From an uncultured Prevotella sp. (GTDB taxonomy: Bacteria > Bacteroidota > Bacteroidia > Bacteroidales > Bacteroidaceae), in the NCBI GenBank assembly GCA_900322035.1, contig ONYL01000004.1:17258-81257 (forward strand): DNA of 64,000 nucleotides, written 5' to 3'. A program made the translations under genes and the position numbers. The notes beneath the pieces are model-generated. The model worked only from the letters and a program-made list of their open reading frames with translations, made no database searches and had not been told where the DNA came from. Shown here one piece after another: positions 25,964 through 34,501 of the stretch (its first letter is position 1; each line of letters opens with the position of its first letter).

Positions 25964-27129
25964 CGTTTTTGCTTTAAGGTGAATACGATTATTTCAGCAG
26001 GCATATTGAAACGGAATGGTACCAGGGCACCGATACCACCGGTGACGTAGAGTTTCCGGTTGCCTTCCTCGTAGAGCCCGAAGTCGGGGTCGCCATGGAT
26101 TTCGGTGGGCCGCAATCCGAAGAGGCTCATCTGTCCGCCGTGAGTATGCCCGCTTAAAGTCAGTTGCACATTAGAGTGAGGAAGGATATCGCTGCGCCAT
26201 GCTTTGGGTGTATGTTGCAGCATCACCACGAAGGCTCCTGGCAGCAGTCCGCTAAGTGAGGCGTGCAGGTCGCAGCGTTCCGGGAATATGCCACCGCCAT
26301 AATTGCCCTCTCCGGCAATGACGAGCGAGTCGGCACCGCGCCTGATGATTCTGTGCTCGTTTTGGAGAAGTAGCCAGCCACAATCGCGCTCCAGACGCTG
26401 GGTTTCGCACTCATTGGCAGCTTTCACCACACTGTCGGCCGTGATGTAGAAACTGTAGTCGTGATTGCCCAACACGGAGAACACTCCATCCCTGGCACTC
26501 AGCCGGGAAAGTTCGCCCACGAAGGGTTTTATCTCTGATGGCTGCAGGTTTTCCAAGTCACCCGTGAAGACAATCATGTCGGCCTTTTGAGCATTGATAC
26601 TGTCCAAGTCACGTTGCAACAGGCGCTTATTGCGTCCATGGAAAGATCCCACGTGAGCGTCGGAGAAGAGCACGATGCGGTAGCCGTCGAATGCCGGGGG
26701 AAGATCGGCAAACTCCAACTCCACCCGCTTCACCACGAATTGCCTGATGCCATATACGCAGGCGTAGAAGTAGGACACGATGACAGATATGGCGACAAAG
26801 ATACCCAAGACGTTACCATAGTTGTATGTGGTGTGAAAGATCTTCTTGATCATGTATCCTGCTAAAGAGAAAACAGCGAAGAAGAGCTTCGGGCCTGAAG
26901 TAAATGCGAAGAGTGCCATGTACACTTTCAGCCAGACCACGTCGGCAGGAGCGAAAGTGTGCAGACCCGCCAAGATAAGGGTATAGCCCACCATCACCAC
27001 TGTTGGCAGCCACCAAACGAGCCGCCACCAGAAATGCTGGCGGAAATGCCTGCGCAGGAAATGCATGTCGAGATAGATTTCCGGCAGGATGATAGACAGC
27101 AACAGTGGAATAAGAATCCTGTGTATCAA
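25960..27129 (-). CDS. Membrane metallophosphoesterase (calcineurin-like)
   Basis: A 389-residue protein with four hydrophobic helices in the first 130 residues and a calcineurin-like phosphoesterase domain after them. All metal-binding blocks are visible: FSDAHVGSFHG (about 155), FTGDLEN (about 188), GNHDYS (about 220) and LSGHTHGGQ (about 325). This layout matches the YkuE/YaeI family, which in known cases acts on phosphate groups of envelope lipids, but the substrate here is unknown. It is sandwiched with 1-nt to 4-nt spacing between the MetH-activation and PlsC genes. Confidence 0.88.
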   Translation of the reverse strand: MIHRILIPLLLSIILPEIYLDMHFLRRHFRQHFWWRLVWWLPTVVMVGYTLILAGLHTFAPADVVWLKVYMALFAFTSGPKLFFAVFSLAGYMIKKIFHTTYNYGNVLGIFVAISVIVSYFYACVYGIRQFVVKRVELEFADLPPAFDGYRIVLFSDAHVGSFHGRNKRLLQRDLDSINAQKADMIVFTGDLENLQPSEIKPFVGELSRLSARDGVFSVLGNHDYSFYITADSVVKAANECETQRLERDCGWLLLQNEHRIIRRGADSLVIAGEGNYGGGIFPERCDLHASLSGLLPGAFVVMLQHTPKAWRSDILPHSNVQLTLSGHTHGGQMSLFGLRPTEIHGDPDFGLYEEGNRKLYVTGGIGALVPFRFNMPAEIIVFTLKQKR

Positions 27130-27130
27130 A

Positions 27131-27946
27131 TCAATCGTCGTTTAAATTGGCTTGCAGAAAACGTCGGATATAACCGGTGGGCACACCTCGGCGCCGGGCA
27201 TAATCCTCAAGCTGGTCCTCGCCAATTGGACCAAGGGAGAAATACCTTGCCTCGGGATGAGCGAGCATGATACCCGACACGCTGGCATGGGGACGCATCA
27301 TGCCGTTCTCGGTGAGGTGGACGCCTATGGATGAGAAGTCGATAAGTGAATCAAGAACAAAATTTAGGCTGGTATCGGGCATGGAGGGGTAACCCACAGC
27401 TGGACGGATGCCTTGAAAACGTTCTGAAAGCAAATCCTCGATCGAAAGACTCTCGTGAGGAGCATAGCCCCAATAGGACCGTCTAACCTCAAGATGCATC
27501 AGTTCGGCTGAGGCCTCAGCCAACCGGTCGGCTATCGTCTGCGACAACAGAGAGGCGTAGGGGTCGGAGGAAGCATCGACAATAGGCACTTGAGCCGTCG
27601 TGCAGAAAATACCAATCGTGTCTTTTTTTCCCATGGAAAGCGGTCTGACAAAGTCTGCCAGACAGAGATTGGGCTCACTGCCGCCATGCTGCTGTCGCAA
27701 CAGGGGGATTCGCCCGCCATCAACAACAATGTCGTCGCCGTCACTATTGGCATCAAACAGCCCAAACACGGCACGTCCCTCGTACAGCCCCTGCCAAGAA
27801 GAGAGTAGTTTCTCGGCATCGCCGCGCAAAGCCTGTTGTTCATGGGCAGGCTTGCCATTCATGCTCCAAGCATGAAAAAAATAGATCCAGTTGATGTAGG
27901 GTCGAAGCTGGTCTACACAGAACCGGAGTGTCTTGTGCATTTTCAT
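27131..27946 (-). CDS. Stand-alone methionine synthase activation-domain protein
   Basis: A 271-residue protein that consists of the C-terminal reactivation domain of cobalamin-dependent methionine synthase. The S-adenosylmethionine-binding signature is present as RPAVGYPSMPD (about residues 182-192), then LTENGMMRPHASVSG (about 212-226) and EARYFSLGPIGEDQLEDYA (about 232-250). In full-length MetH this domain uses AdoMet and flavodoxin to reductively methylate oxidised cobalamin. Here it is a separate polypeptide, implying a partner MetH without this domain elsewhere in the genome. It overlaps pyrC by 4 nt, so expression is coupled to pyrimidine and lipid genes. Confidence 0.88.
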   Translation of the reverse strand: MKMHKTLRFCVDQLRPYINWIYFFHAWSMNGKPAHEQQALRGDAEKLLSSWQGLYEGRAVFGLFDANSDGDDIVVDGGRIPLLRQQHGGSEPNLCLADFVRPLSMGKKDTIGIFCTTAQVPIVDASSDPYASLLSQTIADRLAEASAELMHLEVRRSYWGYAPHESLSIEDLLSERFQGIRPAVGYPSMPDTSLNFVLDSLIDFSSIGVHLTENGMMRPHASVSGIMLAHPEARYFSLGPIGEDQLEDYARRRGVPTGYIRRFLQANLNDD

Positions 27947-29295
27947 TGGTTGTCAAACAAAAGTTGCTCGCCCTTGCTGTCGTGAGCAAACACACCTTTA
28001 TTATAGATGTGTTGTCCGTTGCAGAAGGTGTGTTCGACACGCCAATTGTAGACGTGTCCTTCCATCGGGCTCCACTTACATTTGCTTTGGATGATATTCT
28101 TCGTCACGGTCCACCCTGCGTGAGGTCTGACGATGGCAATGTCGGCATGATAGCCACGGCGCAGATAGCCCCGGCGGTCGATAGCGAAGAGACGCGCAGG
28201 ATTGTGGCACATCAGTTCTACCATTCTCTCCATGCTCAGCTCACCCTCGTCGACAAGCTGCAGCATACTCACCAGCGAGAACTGCACCATAGGCATACCC
28301 GACTTCGCCTTGGCCGCGCCGCCTTGCTTTTCCTCAAGGAGATGGGGCGCGTGGTCGGTGCCGACAGTGAAGATAAGACCCGAGGCCAAGGCCTGACGCA
28401 GGGCCTGGCGGTCGGCCGATGTCTTGATGGCCGGATTACACTTGATGAGGGCTCCCAACCGGTCGTAGTCGCTCTCATCGAAGAGCAGATGAGCCAACAC
28501 AGCCTCGCCAGTGATTTGCGGGAGCTGGTCGGTGACAGGCCGGTCGAGCAGCGACAGCTCGCGCGCCGTAGAGATATGGGCAATGTGCAGACGGGTGTCG
28601 TGGCGACGGGCAAGCTCCACGGCTTTCTCCGACGATTCGAAACAAGCTTCGGCCGATCGGATCCGCGGATGCAACCGAATATCGGGATCGTTGCCGCAGG
28701 TAGCCTTTGCCTCCTGCATATTGCGGTTGACGATGGCAGTATCCTCACAGTGGGCCATGAGGGGCAGATGGAGCCGGGCCGATTCGGCAAACACCTTGTC
28801 GAGAGCTTCCTTGCGGTCGACGAGCATATTTCCGGTGCTTGATCCCATGAAGAGCTTGATGCCAGGAACGAGACTCCTGTCGAGGCTCCCAAACAAGCTG
28901 GCATTGGTGTTGGTAGCACCGAAGAAAAAGCCATAATTCACGTGGCTCTTTCGGGCAGCCAATTGCCATTTCTGTTCCAGCGCTTCGATGGTTGTCGTTT
29001 GCGGCAAAGTGTTGGGCATTTCCAAATAGGATGTCACGCCTCCATAGGCAGCCGCACGGCTCTCGCTCTCCATGTCGGCTTTGGAGGTAAGTCCCGGATC
29101 GCGGAAGTGAACGTGATCGTCGATGATGCCGGGCAACACAAAACACCCCGTGGCATCTACTGTATGTTGGTAGTTGCCACGGGGATGCATATTTTCTTCC
29201 AGAATGTCGGCAATGACGCCGTTGTCGATGACGACCGAACCGCTGAAAGTCCGGCCTTCATTCACAATGCGTCCGCCGTAGATCAATGTTGTCAT
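27943..29295 (-). CDS. pyrC: Dihydroorotase
   Basis: A 450-residue zinc amidohydrolase of pyrimidine biosynthesis, converting carbamoyl-aspartate to dihydroorotate. The metal-binding DDHVHFRDPG lies at about residues 58-67, and the carboxylated-lysine region is near 150 (GIKLFMGSSTGNMLV). Further zinc histidines are in MAHCED (about 180) and HIAHIST (about 236), and the catalytic aspartate is in VGTDHAPH (about 314-321). This is the longer class I type. It is in an operon with a DUF4369 lipoprotein 24 nt upstream and the MetH-activation protein downstream (4-nt overlap). Confidence 0.93.
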   Translation of the reverse strand: MTTLIYGGRIVNEGRTFSGSVVIDNGVIADILEENMHPRGNYQHTVDATGCFVLPGIIDDHVHFRDPGLTSKADMESESRAAAYGGVTSYLEMPNTLPQTTTIEALEQKWQLAARKSHVNYGFFFGATNTNASLFGSLDRSLVPGIKLFMGSSTGNMLVDRKEALDKVFAESARLHLPLMAHCEDTAIVNRNMQEAKATCGNDPDIRLHPRIRSAEACFESSEKAVELARRHDTRLHIAHISTARELSLLDRPVTDQLPQITGEAVLAHLLFDESDYDRLGALIKCNPAIKTSADRQALRQALASGLIFTVGTDHAPHLLEEKQGGAAKAKSGMPMVQFSLVSMLQLVDEGELSMERMVELMCHNPARLFAIDRRGYLRRGYHADIAIVRPHAGWTVTKNIIQSKCKWSPMEGHVYNWRVEHTFCNGQHIYNKGVFAHDSKGEQLLFDNQ

Positions 29296-29319
29296 GTCTG
29301 TTCATGTCTTTAGATAGGT

Positions 29320-30096
29320 TCAACGTGCGGCAGAGTCAGCAGGCTGGGCCATCTGCCGGGGAGTGGGAGGAGCCAACTGAGGAGCTTGTGCATTGGGATC
29401 CTGCTCCGTACCGTTCATGATGCGTTCGTTCTCCTGGGCTTTGCGATAGTAGTCCTTCACCATCTGATTATTTTTGAACTTAGGTGTGGCGCGGCTCATG
29501 ATCTCCTCCACCCAAGCATCGGTCATGGGTGTACCGTTAAACCGCATGGAGCAGGCATTGAGAAACACCCACGGGCCAAGCACATTGTCGAAGTTCTCCG
29601 TGACAAAGCCGGTGAGCAGCCGATCCATCTTATCGTTGAGTTCGTTGCTTTTCTTCTCTACCTCCATCTGCACGGAGTTCATGTCCTCGCCGTTCATCAT
29701 GGCCTGGTAGGGGCGGCGCTGCAGTTCTGAATATTGGTTGATGATTTGCTGGTATTTACGCATGAAATTCGTCAGCTTGTCGTTGAGCGGTGTGCCTGTG
29801 GCCGAGCTCTGCGTGTTGTCGTCTTTTACGGTGATCTCACCTTCTTCCAACACCACAGGGAGTTGCCCGATCATGGCTACGCGCACGGAGTCCACGGGCC
29901 CGTCGAAATGAAACTGACCGTGAACCACTTCGCAAGAATCAATATTCTTGGGCTCATTGTTGTGCAGCACGGTGAGATAAATCTTGCTTTCCTCCAAATT
30001 TGAGTCGTTGGAAGTACCTTTAATATCATAGGTGCCGGCACACGATGCGAAGCACAATGCTGAGAGAGTTGTAAACGCGTAAAGAATTCTATTCAT
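29320..30096 (-). CDS. DUF4369-type lipoprotein
   Basis: A 258-residue envelope lipoprotein. The signal peptide ends in the lipobox FASC (about residue 19). Residues 22-120 match the DUF4369 beta-rich domain that often precedes a thioredoxin-like domain in Bacteroidetes; here no thioredoxin CxxC follows. Instead there is a helical region (about 105-220) and a Pro/Gln-rich tail. The function is unknown. It is the first gene of the operon with pyrC and has its own promoter. Confidence 0.8.
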   Translation of the reverse strand: MNRILYAFTTLSALCFASCAGTYDIKGTSNDSNLEESKIYLTVLHNNEPKNIDSCEVVHGQFHFDGPVDSVRVAMIGQLPVVLEEGEITVKDDNTQSSATGTPLNDKLTNFMRKYQQIINQYSELQRRPYQAMMNGEDMNSVQMEVEKKSNELNDKMDRLLTGFVTENFDNVLGPWVFLNACSMRFNGTPMTDAWVEEIMSRATPKFKNNQMVKDYYRKAQENERIMNGTEQDPNAQAPQLAPPTPRQMAQPADSAAR

Positions 30097-30119
30097 ATCT
30101 GAACCTTATTTCATCTTTA

Positions 30120-30127
30120 CAAAGTTA
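30120..30127 (-). promoter_or_regulatory. -7 box for DUF4369-pyrC operon
   Basis: TAACTTTG on the minus strand, 23 nt before the start, with a TTTC 18 bp further upstream. Confidence 0.6.
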
Positions 30128-30215
30128 ATATCTAATATTTGAGTAGAAAAGAAATTTTATTCAAATTAATTCTATGGGGCTTTCTTTTATGTTTTTTTTC
30201 AAAACAGGCTTATCC

Positions 30216-30653
30216 TCAGTGGCCATTTTCTTCAGGCTTCTCCTTTTTCAATTCAATCGATATGCGCGTAGCGGTATACATCTCGAGTAGGGCTCCAATG
30301 AGCAGGGCCAATACCCACTTATTGCCCATGGCATTGAGATAGTCGATGTCGTTGTTGAACAGCGGACGGGATACGGCCCACATGTTGTCGATCATCAAGA
30401 ATCCGGCGACGATGAAGAGCAGGCTGGACACGCCCTGTATGCGTTTCAGCCGTCGGATGACGAAGTTGGTGCCCTCATAGCTTTGCTGAGTCTGCATGAT
30501 GGAGAAAGCCAGGGCACCCACAAGATACACCCAGCTGAAGACGCGCCGCATGTCGAGATTGTCCAAAACGATGATAAATCCGATGGCACCAATGGTCATG
30601 ATGCAACCACCGGCGACAAAGATGGCACTTTGCCATTTATTGAGTTCTTTCAT
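30216..30653 (-). CDS. Four-helix membrane protein, unknown function
   Basis: A 145-residue protein with four predicted membrane helices (about 10-30, 38-55, 74-95 and 112-130) and a charged C-terminal tail. No motif pointing to an activity was recognised. It starts 23 nt after the DivIC-like gene stop and so may be co-transcribed with it. Conserved small membrane proteins of this kind are common in Bacteroidales, but the family could not be named. Confidence 0.7.
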   Translation of the reverse strand: MKELNKWQSAIFVAGGCIMTIGAIGFIIVLDNLDMRRVFSWVYLVGALAFSIMQTQQSYEGTNFVIRRLKRIQGVSSLLFIVAGFLMIDNMWAVSRPLFNNDIDYLNAMGNKWVLALLIGALLEMYTATRISIELKKEKPEENGH

Positions 30654-30676
30654 TTTCTTGTTGCTAAAATCAGAGA

Positions 30677-31030
30677 TTATTCGTTGTCGCCGGTTTCGGA
30701 GAGATTGTCGTTGGGGTCGGGAGCCTTCTTGTCGTCGCTCAAGACATAAATGTCCTCATTGTCGGCCTTCATGAAATATTGCTCGCGGGCAATTTTCTCA
30801 ATGGCTGTTGGATTGCGCTTAAGTTCATTGAGACGCCTGACATTGTCTGCGTTGCGTTGCCTATAAGAGCTGATTTCATCCTCCAGATCATCGATTTGGA
30901 GATCAAGCTGAATACGTCTCACAACGCTGTTTTCGTCAAAAAACACCACGACGAGGGTTCCCACAATGATTACGATGGCGTATTTATAGTGAGAGACAAA
31001 CTTCCAGAAACCAGTTAGCTTGTTTGGCAT
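30677..31030 (-). CDS. Septum formation initiator (DivIC/FtsB-like)
   Basis: A small single-pass division protein of 117 residues. A short cytoplasmic N-terminus, one membrane helix (about 15-34) and a coiled coil rich in Leu, Asp and Arg (about 38-75) are followed by the conserved EKIAREQYFMKA block near 80-90, the hallmark of the FtsB/DivIC family. Such proteins bridge FtsQ/DivIB and FtsL at the division septum. The start at 31030 is preferred over the ATG at 31051, because the latter falls inside the -7 box. Confidence 0.88.
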   Translation of the reverse strand: MPNKLTGFWKFVSHYKYAIVIIVGTLVVVFFDENSVVRRIQLDLQIDDLEDEISSYRQRNADNVRRLNELKRNPTAIEKIAREQYFMKADNEDIYVLSDDKKAPDPNDNLSETGDNE

Positions 31031-31048
31031 GCTTTTTTGTTTTAAGTG

Positions 31049-31056
31049 CAAAGGTA
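31049..31056 (-). promoter_or_regulatory. -7 box before DivIC-like gene
   Basis: TACCTTTG on the minus strand, 18 nt before the preferred start at 31030. Confidence 0.65.
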
Positions 31057-31160
31057 GCAGAAATCAGCCGAAGAACAAAACAAATAGAATATTTTTTTGC
31101 CTCATGCTCATCCTCCTATCCTATTAGGGCTTCGTTGCATGATCAGTCACCACCACCTAC

Positions 31161-31226
31161 CATGGCTTTTGACTCGTTTTCTCATGGTTTTCTACTCGTT
31201 TTCTCATGTCAATTGCCAAGTTTCAC
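31161..31226. repeat. 22-bp tandem array C (about 3 units)
   Basis: CATG recurs at 31161, 31183 and 31205, exactly 22 bp apart, and TCGTTTTCTCATG is repeated perfectly in the first two units. The third unit is degenerate. The array lies in the 430-bp gene-free spacer between the DivIC-like and carboxyltransferase genes, which otherwise holds only the two hairpins near the carboxyltransferase end. Confidence 0.65.
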
Positions 31227-31335
31227 CGTTTCGTCCAGAGACCAGCCACGCTGGCGAAAGGGCGAAACCATGTCGCCAAGCAGCCCCGCTTGTCCGGCCG
31301 CCGATGCACAAGGATGCGTGAAAAGGGTAACTAAA

Positions 31336-31367
31336 AGGGCTGATACCTCGTGAGAAGTGTCAGCCCT
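31336..31367 (-). terminator. Second hairpin downstream of carboxyltransferase gene
   Basis: An 11-bp stem with one G-T pair (31336-31346 and 31357-31367) is followed by TTTTAG on the minus strand and AATTTTAT on the plus strand, so it could stop transcription in both directions. Confidence 0.55.
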
Positions 31368-31415
31368 AATTTTATACAATCAAAAAAGGTTTAGCGGACA
31401 GCAATAACAACAAAT

Positions 31416-31447
31416 CGGGACAACGAAGCGGTTGTTTCGTTGTCCCG
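31416..31447 (-). terminator. First hairpin downstream of carboxyltransferase gene
   Basis: A perfect 12-bp stem (CGGGACAACGAA with TTCGTTGTCCCG, 8-nt loop) starts 36 nt after the stop. The T-tract after it is weak. Confidence 0.6.
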
Positions 31448-31482
31448 ATACAAATAATGTCTTATATCCTATAATTTCGGAA

Positions 31483-33261
31483 TCACTCTGCGTGATCGCG
31501 CTCTATATATGCAATCACATTTCCCTTGCTGATCTTGGAGCCCTGCTTGGCGTTGATCTCAACCAACTTGCCTCCCAAATCGGCCGGGACGGGCACAAAC
31601 TCGCCCCAAGAGGTTAGGATGTAGCAGAACACATCGCCTTCCTTGTATTCCTTGCCAATGTAGGGCTCAACGGCGGGCGCAGCCTCTCCGTCACCCTGGA
31701 ACTCCCAGAACACCTGTCCCTTGACTGGAGCTACAATGGCATCGGCCTTGGCGTGCTTGTAGGCGGCAGCCTCTTCGGGTGTCATCTTTGCGCCAGCTTT
31801 GGCATCCTTCTTGGCTTGCAGGTCGGCTAAGAAATTCTTCTTTGCCTGACCGCTCTTGTAGTTGCGATACTGCTCGGGGTGCATGGCGAGTTCGAAGAGT
31901 TCCTCATCGTCCTTACCATAATCCCAACCATTCTCATCCATTTCCTTTCTGAACTCGGGCAATGCGTCGGTGAGAAGAGTGTGAGGATCGGCATCGGTAA
32001 ACTCTCGTCCCTGCTTCTTGGCCAACTCTTTCAGCTCTGGAGCAATCTCGCCAGGCACCTTGCCACTCTTGCCGAGAATCATACCCCACATCGAGTCGTC
32101 CATCATCACGAAGCGTCCCTTGCCCTGTTCCATCGTGAGAAGATTCATCAAGGCAATGTTCTTCGTATACTGTGAGAACGGCGTCACCAATGGAGGATAT
32201 CCCACACGGGGCCACACATAGGCCACCTCATCGAAGAGCTTTATCAACAGGTCGTCCATGGAGAGTTCTTCCTCACCCTTCTTCTTGCGAAGATTGTTGA
32301 TAGTGGTACGGATGCCTCCGAGGTCGGACATCATGGAGCCCATCATGCCGCCTGGAAGTCCACAAGTGAGCAGCAGAGAACTCATCACCTTGTTCTGCGG
32401 ATTGATGAAAAATCCCAGCCACTCGTCGATAAACTCTTGAGTGAGCGCACGTGCCTTCATGTAAGCCTTCATGTTGATGTCGGCCACTTCAAAGCCTTCG
32501 TGCTTCAACATGCTCTGCACAGAGATAATATCCGGATGCACCTTACCCCATGAGAGAGGTTCAATGGCTGTGTCGATGATGTCTGCTCCGTTGTTGCATA
32601 CCTCCAAAATGGAAGCCATGCTCAGTCCGGGACCGCTGTGGCCGTGATATTCAATGATGATGTCGGGATGCTTCTCCTTGATCATCCTGGTGAGCTGACC
32701 GAGGAATGCCGGCTGTCCGATACCTGCCATATCCTTCAGGCAGATTTCCTCAGCACCGGCCTCTATCTCCTGATCGGCCAGACGACTGTAGTATTCGAGG
32801 GTATGAACGGGCGAGGTGGTGATGCAAAGCGTGCCCTGAGGGGTCATGCCTGCTTCTTTGGCCCAACGGATAGAAGGCGCGATATTGCGGATATCATTCA
32901 ATCCGTCGAAGATACGGGGAATGTCAACACCCTGGGCGTGCTTCACCTGATACATCATGCGACGCACGTCGTCGGGCACGGGATACATGCGAAGGGCATT
33001 CAAACCACGGTCGAGCATATGAGTCTTGATGCCCACCTCATTGAAAGGTTTACAGAATGCACGAACGGCTTCGTTGGGATTCTCGCCGGCAAGCAGGTTC
33101 ACTTGCTCAAAGGCACCGCCATTGGTTTCTACTCGGGAGAAACACCCCATTTCAATGATGGCAGGGGCGATGCGCTCCAGCTGATCCTTGCGGGGCTGGA
33201 ACTTGCCGCTGCTCTGCCACATATCCCGGTAAACGAGACTGAACTGAATCTTTTTTTTCAT
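31483..33261 (-). CDS. OadA/PycB-like carboxyltransferase with degenerate biotinyl domain
   Basis: A 592-residue protein of the oxaloacetate decarboxylase alpha / pyruvate carboxylase subunit B family, which moves CO2 between oxaloacetate and biotin. The HMGL-like barrel (about 1-280) keeps the metal-binding Asp (YRDMWQS), RIFDGLND (about 112-119), LKDMAG with the catalytic Lys (about 174-179), and YHGHSGPGLS with the zinc His pair (about 204-213). The conserved PYC/OADA region follows (about 300-470). The C-terminal 85 residues keep the biotinyl-domain framework (VAPVKGQV and GKLVEINAKQGSKISKGNVIAYIE), but where AMKM should be (about 550-555) the sequence is TSWGEF. No biotin-accepting lysine is visible. 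It stands alone, without beta or gamma subunits nearby. Confidence 0.85.
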   Translation of the reverse strand: MKKKIQFSLVYRDMWQSSGKFQPRKDQLERIAPAIIEMGCFSRVETNGGAFEQVNLLAGENPNEAVRAFCKPFNEVGIKTHMLDRGLNALRMYPVPDDVRRMMYQVKHAQGVDIPRIFDGLNDIRNIAPSIRWAKEAGMTPQGTLCITTSPVHTLEYYSRLADQEIEAGAEEICLKDMAGIGQPAFLGQLTRMIKEKHPDIIIEYHGHSGPGLSMASILEVCNNGADIIDTAIEPLSWGKVHPDIISVQSMLKHEGFEVADINMKAYMKARALTQEFIDEWLGFFINPQNKVMSSLLLTCGLPGGMMGSMMSDLGGIRTTINNLRKKKGEEELSMDDLLIKLFDEVAYVWPRVGYPPLVTPFSQYTKNIALMNLLTMEQGKGRFVMMDDSMWGMILGKSGKVPGEIAPELKELAKKQGREFTDADPHTLLTDALPEFRKEMDENGWDYGKDDEELFELAMHPEQYRNYKSGQAKKNFLADLQAKKDAKAGAKMTPEEAAAYKHAKADAIVAPVKGQVFWEFQGDGEAAPAVEPYIGKEYKEGDVFCYILTSWGEFVPVPADLGGKLVEINAKQGSKISKGNVIAYIERDHAE

Positions 33262-33348
33262 ATCTTAGATAAAATTCTTATCTGTGTTTGTAATTCTGTT
33301 TTTGTCGACCCTCCGCCTATAGGAATCAGGCCAGATAAATATGGGCTA

Positions 33349-33356
33349 CAAAATTA
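33349..33356 (-). promoter_or_regulatory. -7 box before carboxyltransferase gene
   Basis: TAATTTTG on the minus strand, 87 nt before the start codon. Confidence 0.5.
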
Positions 33357-33470
33357 GACAAAAAAATTGGAATTCTGATGCTTGCCATTGTTTTTTTATG
33401 ATTTATAACGAATGGGCTGATTCTAAACAAGCGCTCCCTTCTTGCCCTTCACCACTTTTCATGCCCGAGC

Positions 33471-34322
33471 TTAGTTGTTTTCCTCCAATACTTGTTTGGA
33501 TAGTCGCGAGGCTATCTCCTGGGCTTTCTTGTTCACCTCGTTGATATTTTTCTTCTTGTAATAGCTGCGCGAAGTAATGCCATCCGACAGCACCAGCGAG
33601 TCTTCATCAAGATAAGCAATGTCGCACGTGTCGTTATGGAGATCCTTCACCATAAACTCGCCTTTGGCATTCCGGTAAGGAGTTCCACTGACAATGACAA
33701 ACTTACCATTCCATATATGCCAAGCCGTGAAATAGCCTAATGGCGGGTAAACGACAGGACTCGCATCAGCCACTATTGCATCCTCACGCAAATATCCTAC
33801 GCTTTGCGACATCCAGTTGTCTTTCACCCAAAAGCCGTACTCTCGGGGAATATAATAGGTCTGTTTCACAGAATCGGGCATGGCAGCGAGCTTTCGTGCC
33901 TGCTCCTTGTTGCTCATGTTGGCGAAATCCTTAAGCTTCGGCATGACGATGTAACACCAAATACCCATAAGGTCCTCAAGATCAATAACAAGTGTGGCCT
34001 TCTTCTTGTCGTTGGGATCCAAAACCAGTGCCAGCCGGTCACCAATACTCACTTTTCCGCGAATATTTCCCGCCCGAGTGGCATCCAGAATATTGTAGGT
34101 CACAGGGTCGCTGTTGTCGGCAGGAAGCAGCACGATCACCGTGTCGTTGCATCCTTCACACGCCAGGCCATAGACGGTTTTGTCGCCCGTGAGCGTTGTA
34201 GTGATGAGCTTTGGCTGCTCTTTCTTAGGGATCAAAGTACTGTTGGCATTGAACACTACGTCGAGGACACAGAACAAAACCAACAATCCAACGAGCACGT
34301 AGACTATATATCGTTTCTTCAT
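33471..34322 (-). CDS. Membrane-anchored protein of unknown function
   Basis: A 283-residue protein with one N-terminal membrane helix (about 5-24) and a periplasmic body. Two beta-rich parts are visible: residues about 35-115, resembling an OB or barrel fold, and about 165-255, with the strand pattern TAWHIWNGKFVIVSG, which recalls small lipocalin-like domains of Bacteroidetes. A helical Lys-rich tail ends it. No catalytic motif was found. It follows the AmmeMemoRadiSam pair on the same strand but has its own -7 box and a 180-bp gap, so it is probably a separate unit. Confidence 0.7.
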   Translation of the reverse strand: MKKRYIVYVLVGLLVLFCVLDVVFNANSTLIPKKEQPKLITTTLTGDKTVYGLACEGCNDTVIVLLPADNSDPVTYNILDATRAGNIRGKVSIGDRLALVLDPNDKKKATLVIDLEDLMGIWCYIVMPKLKDFANMSNKEQARKLAAMPDSVKQTYYIPREYGFWVKDNWMSQSVGYLREDAIVADASPVVYPPLGYFTAWHIWNGKFVIVSGTPYRNAKGEFMVKDLHNDTCDIAYLDEDSLVLSDGITSRSYYKKKNINEVNKKAQEIASRLSKQVLEENN

Positions 34323-34419
34323 CGTTCAAAAATCTTTTTTTCTTTTGCTTATGTCAGACAAGTCTCCATAGCGGACACGATATTCCGTTCCTATTAAAGA
34401 CTTATTCAAAAGACGGCTG

Positions 34420-34427
34420 CAAAGTTA
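34420..34427 (-). promoter_or_regulatory. -7 box before the unknown membrane-anchored protein
   Basis: TAACTTTG on the minus strand, about 97 nt before the start. Confidence 0.5.
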
Positions 34428-34501
34428 CAAAAAATCATTTAAAAACGTTTTTTACAACTACATAATTTCATTTGAAGAACTTGACACACTCACACATTCC
34501 C

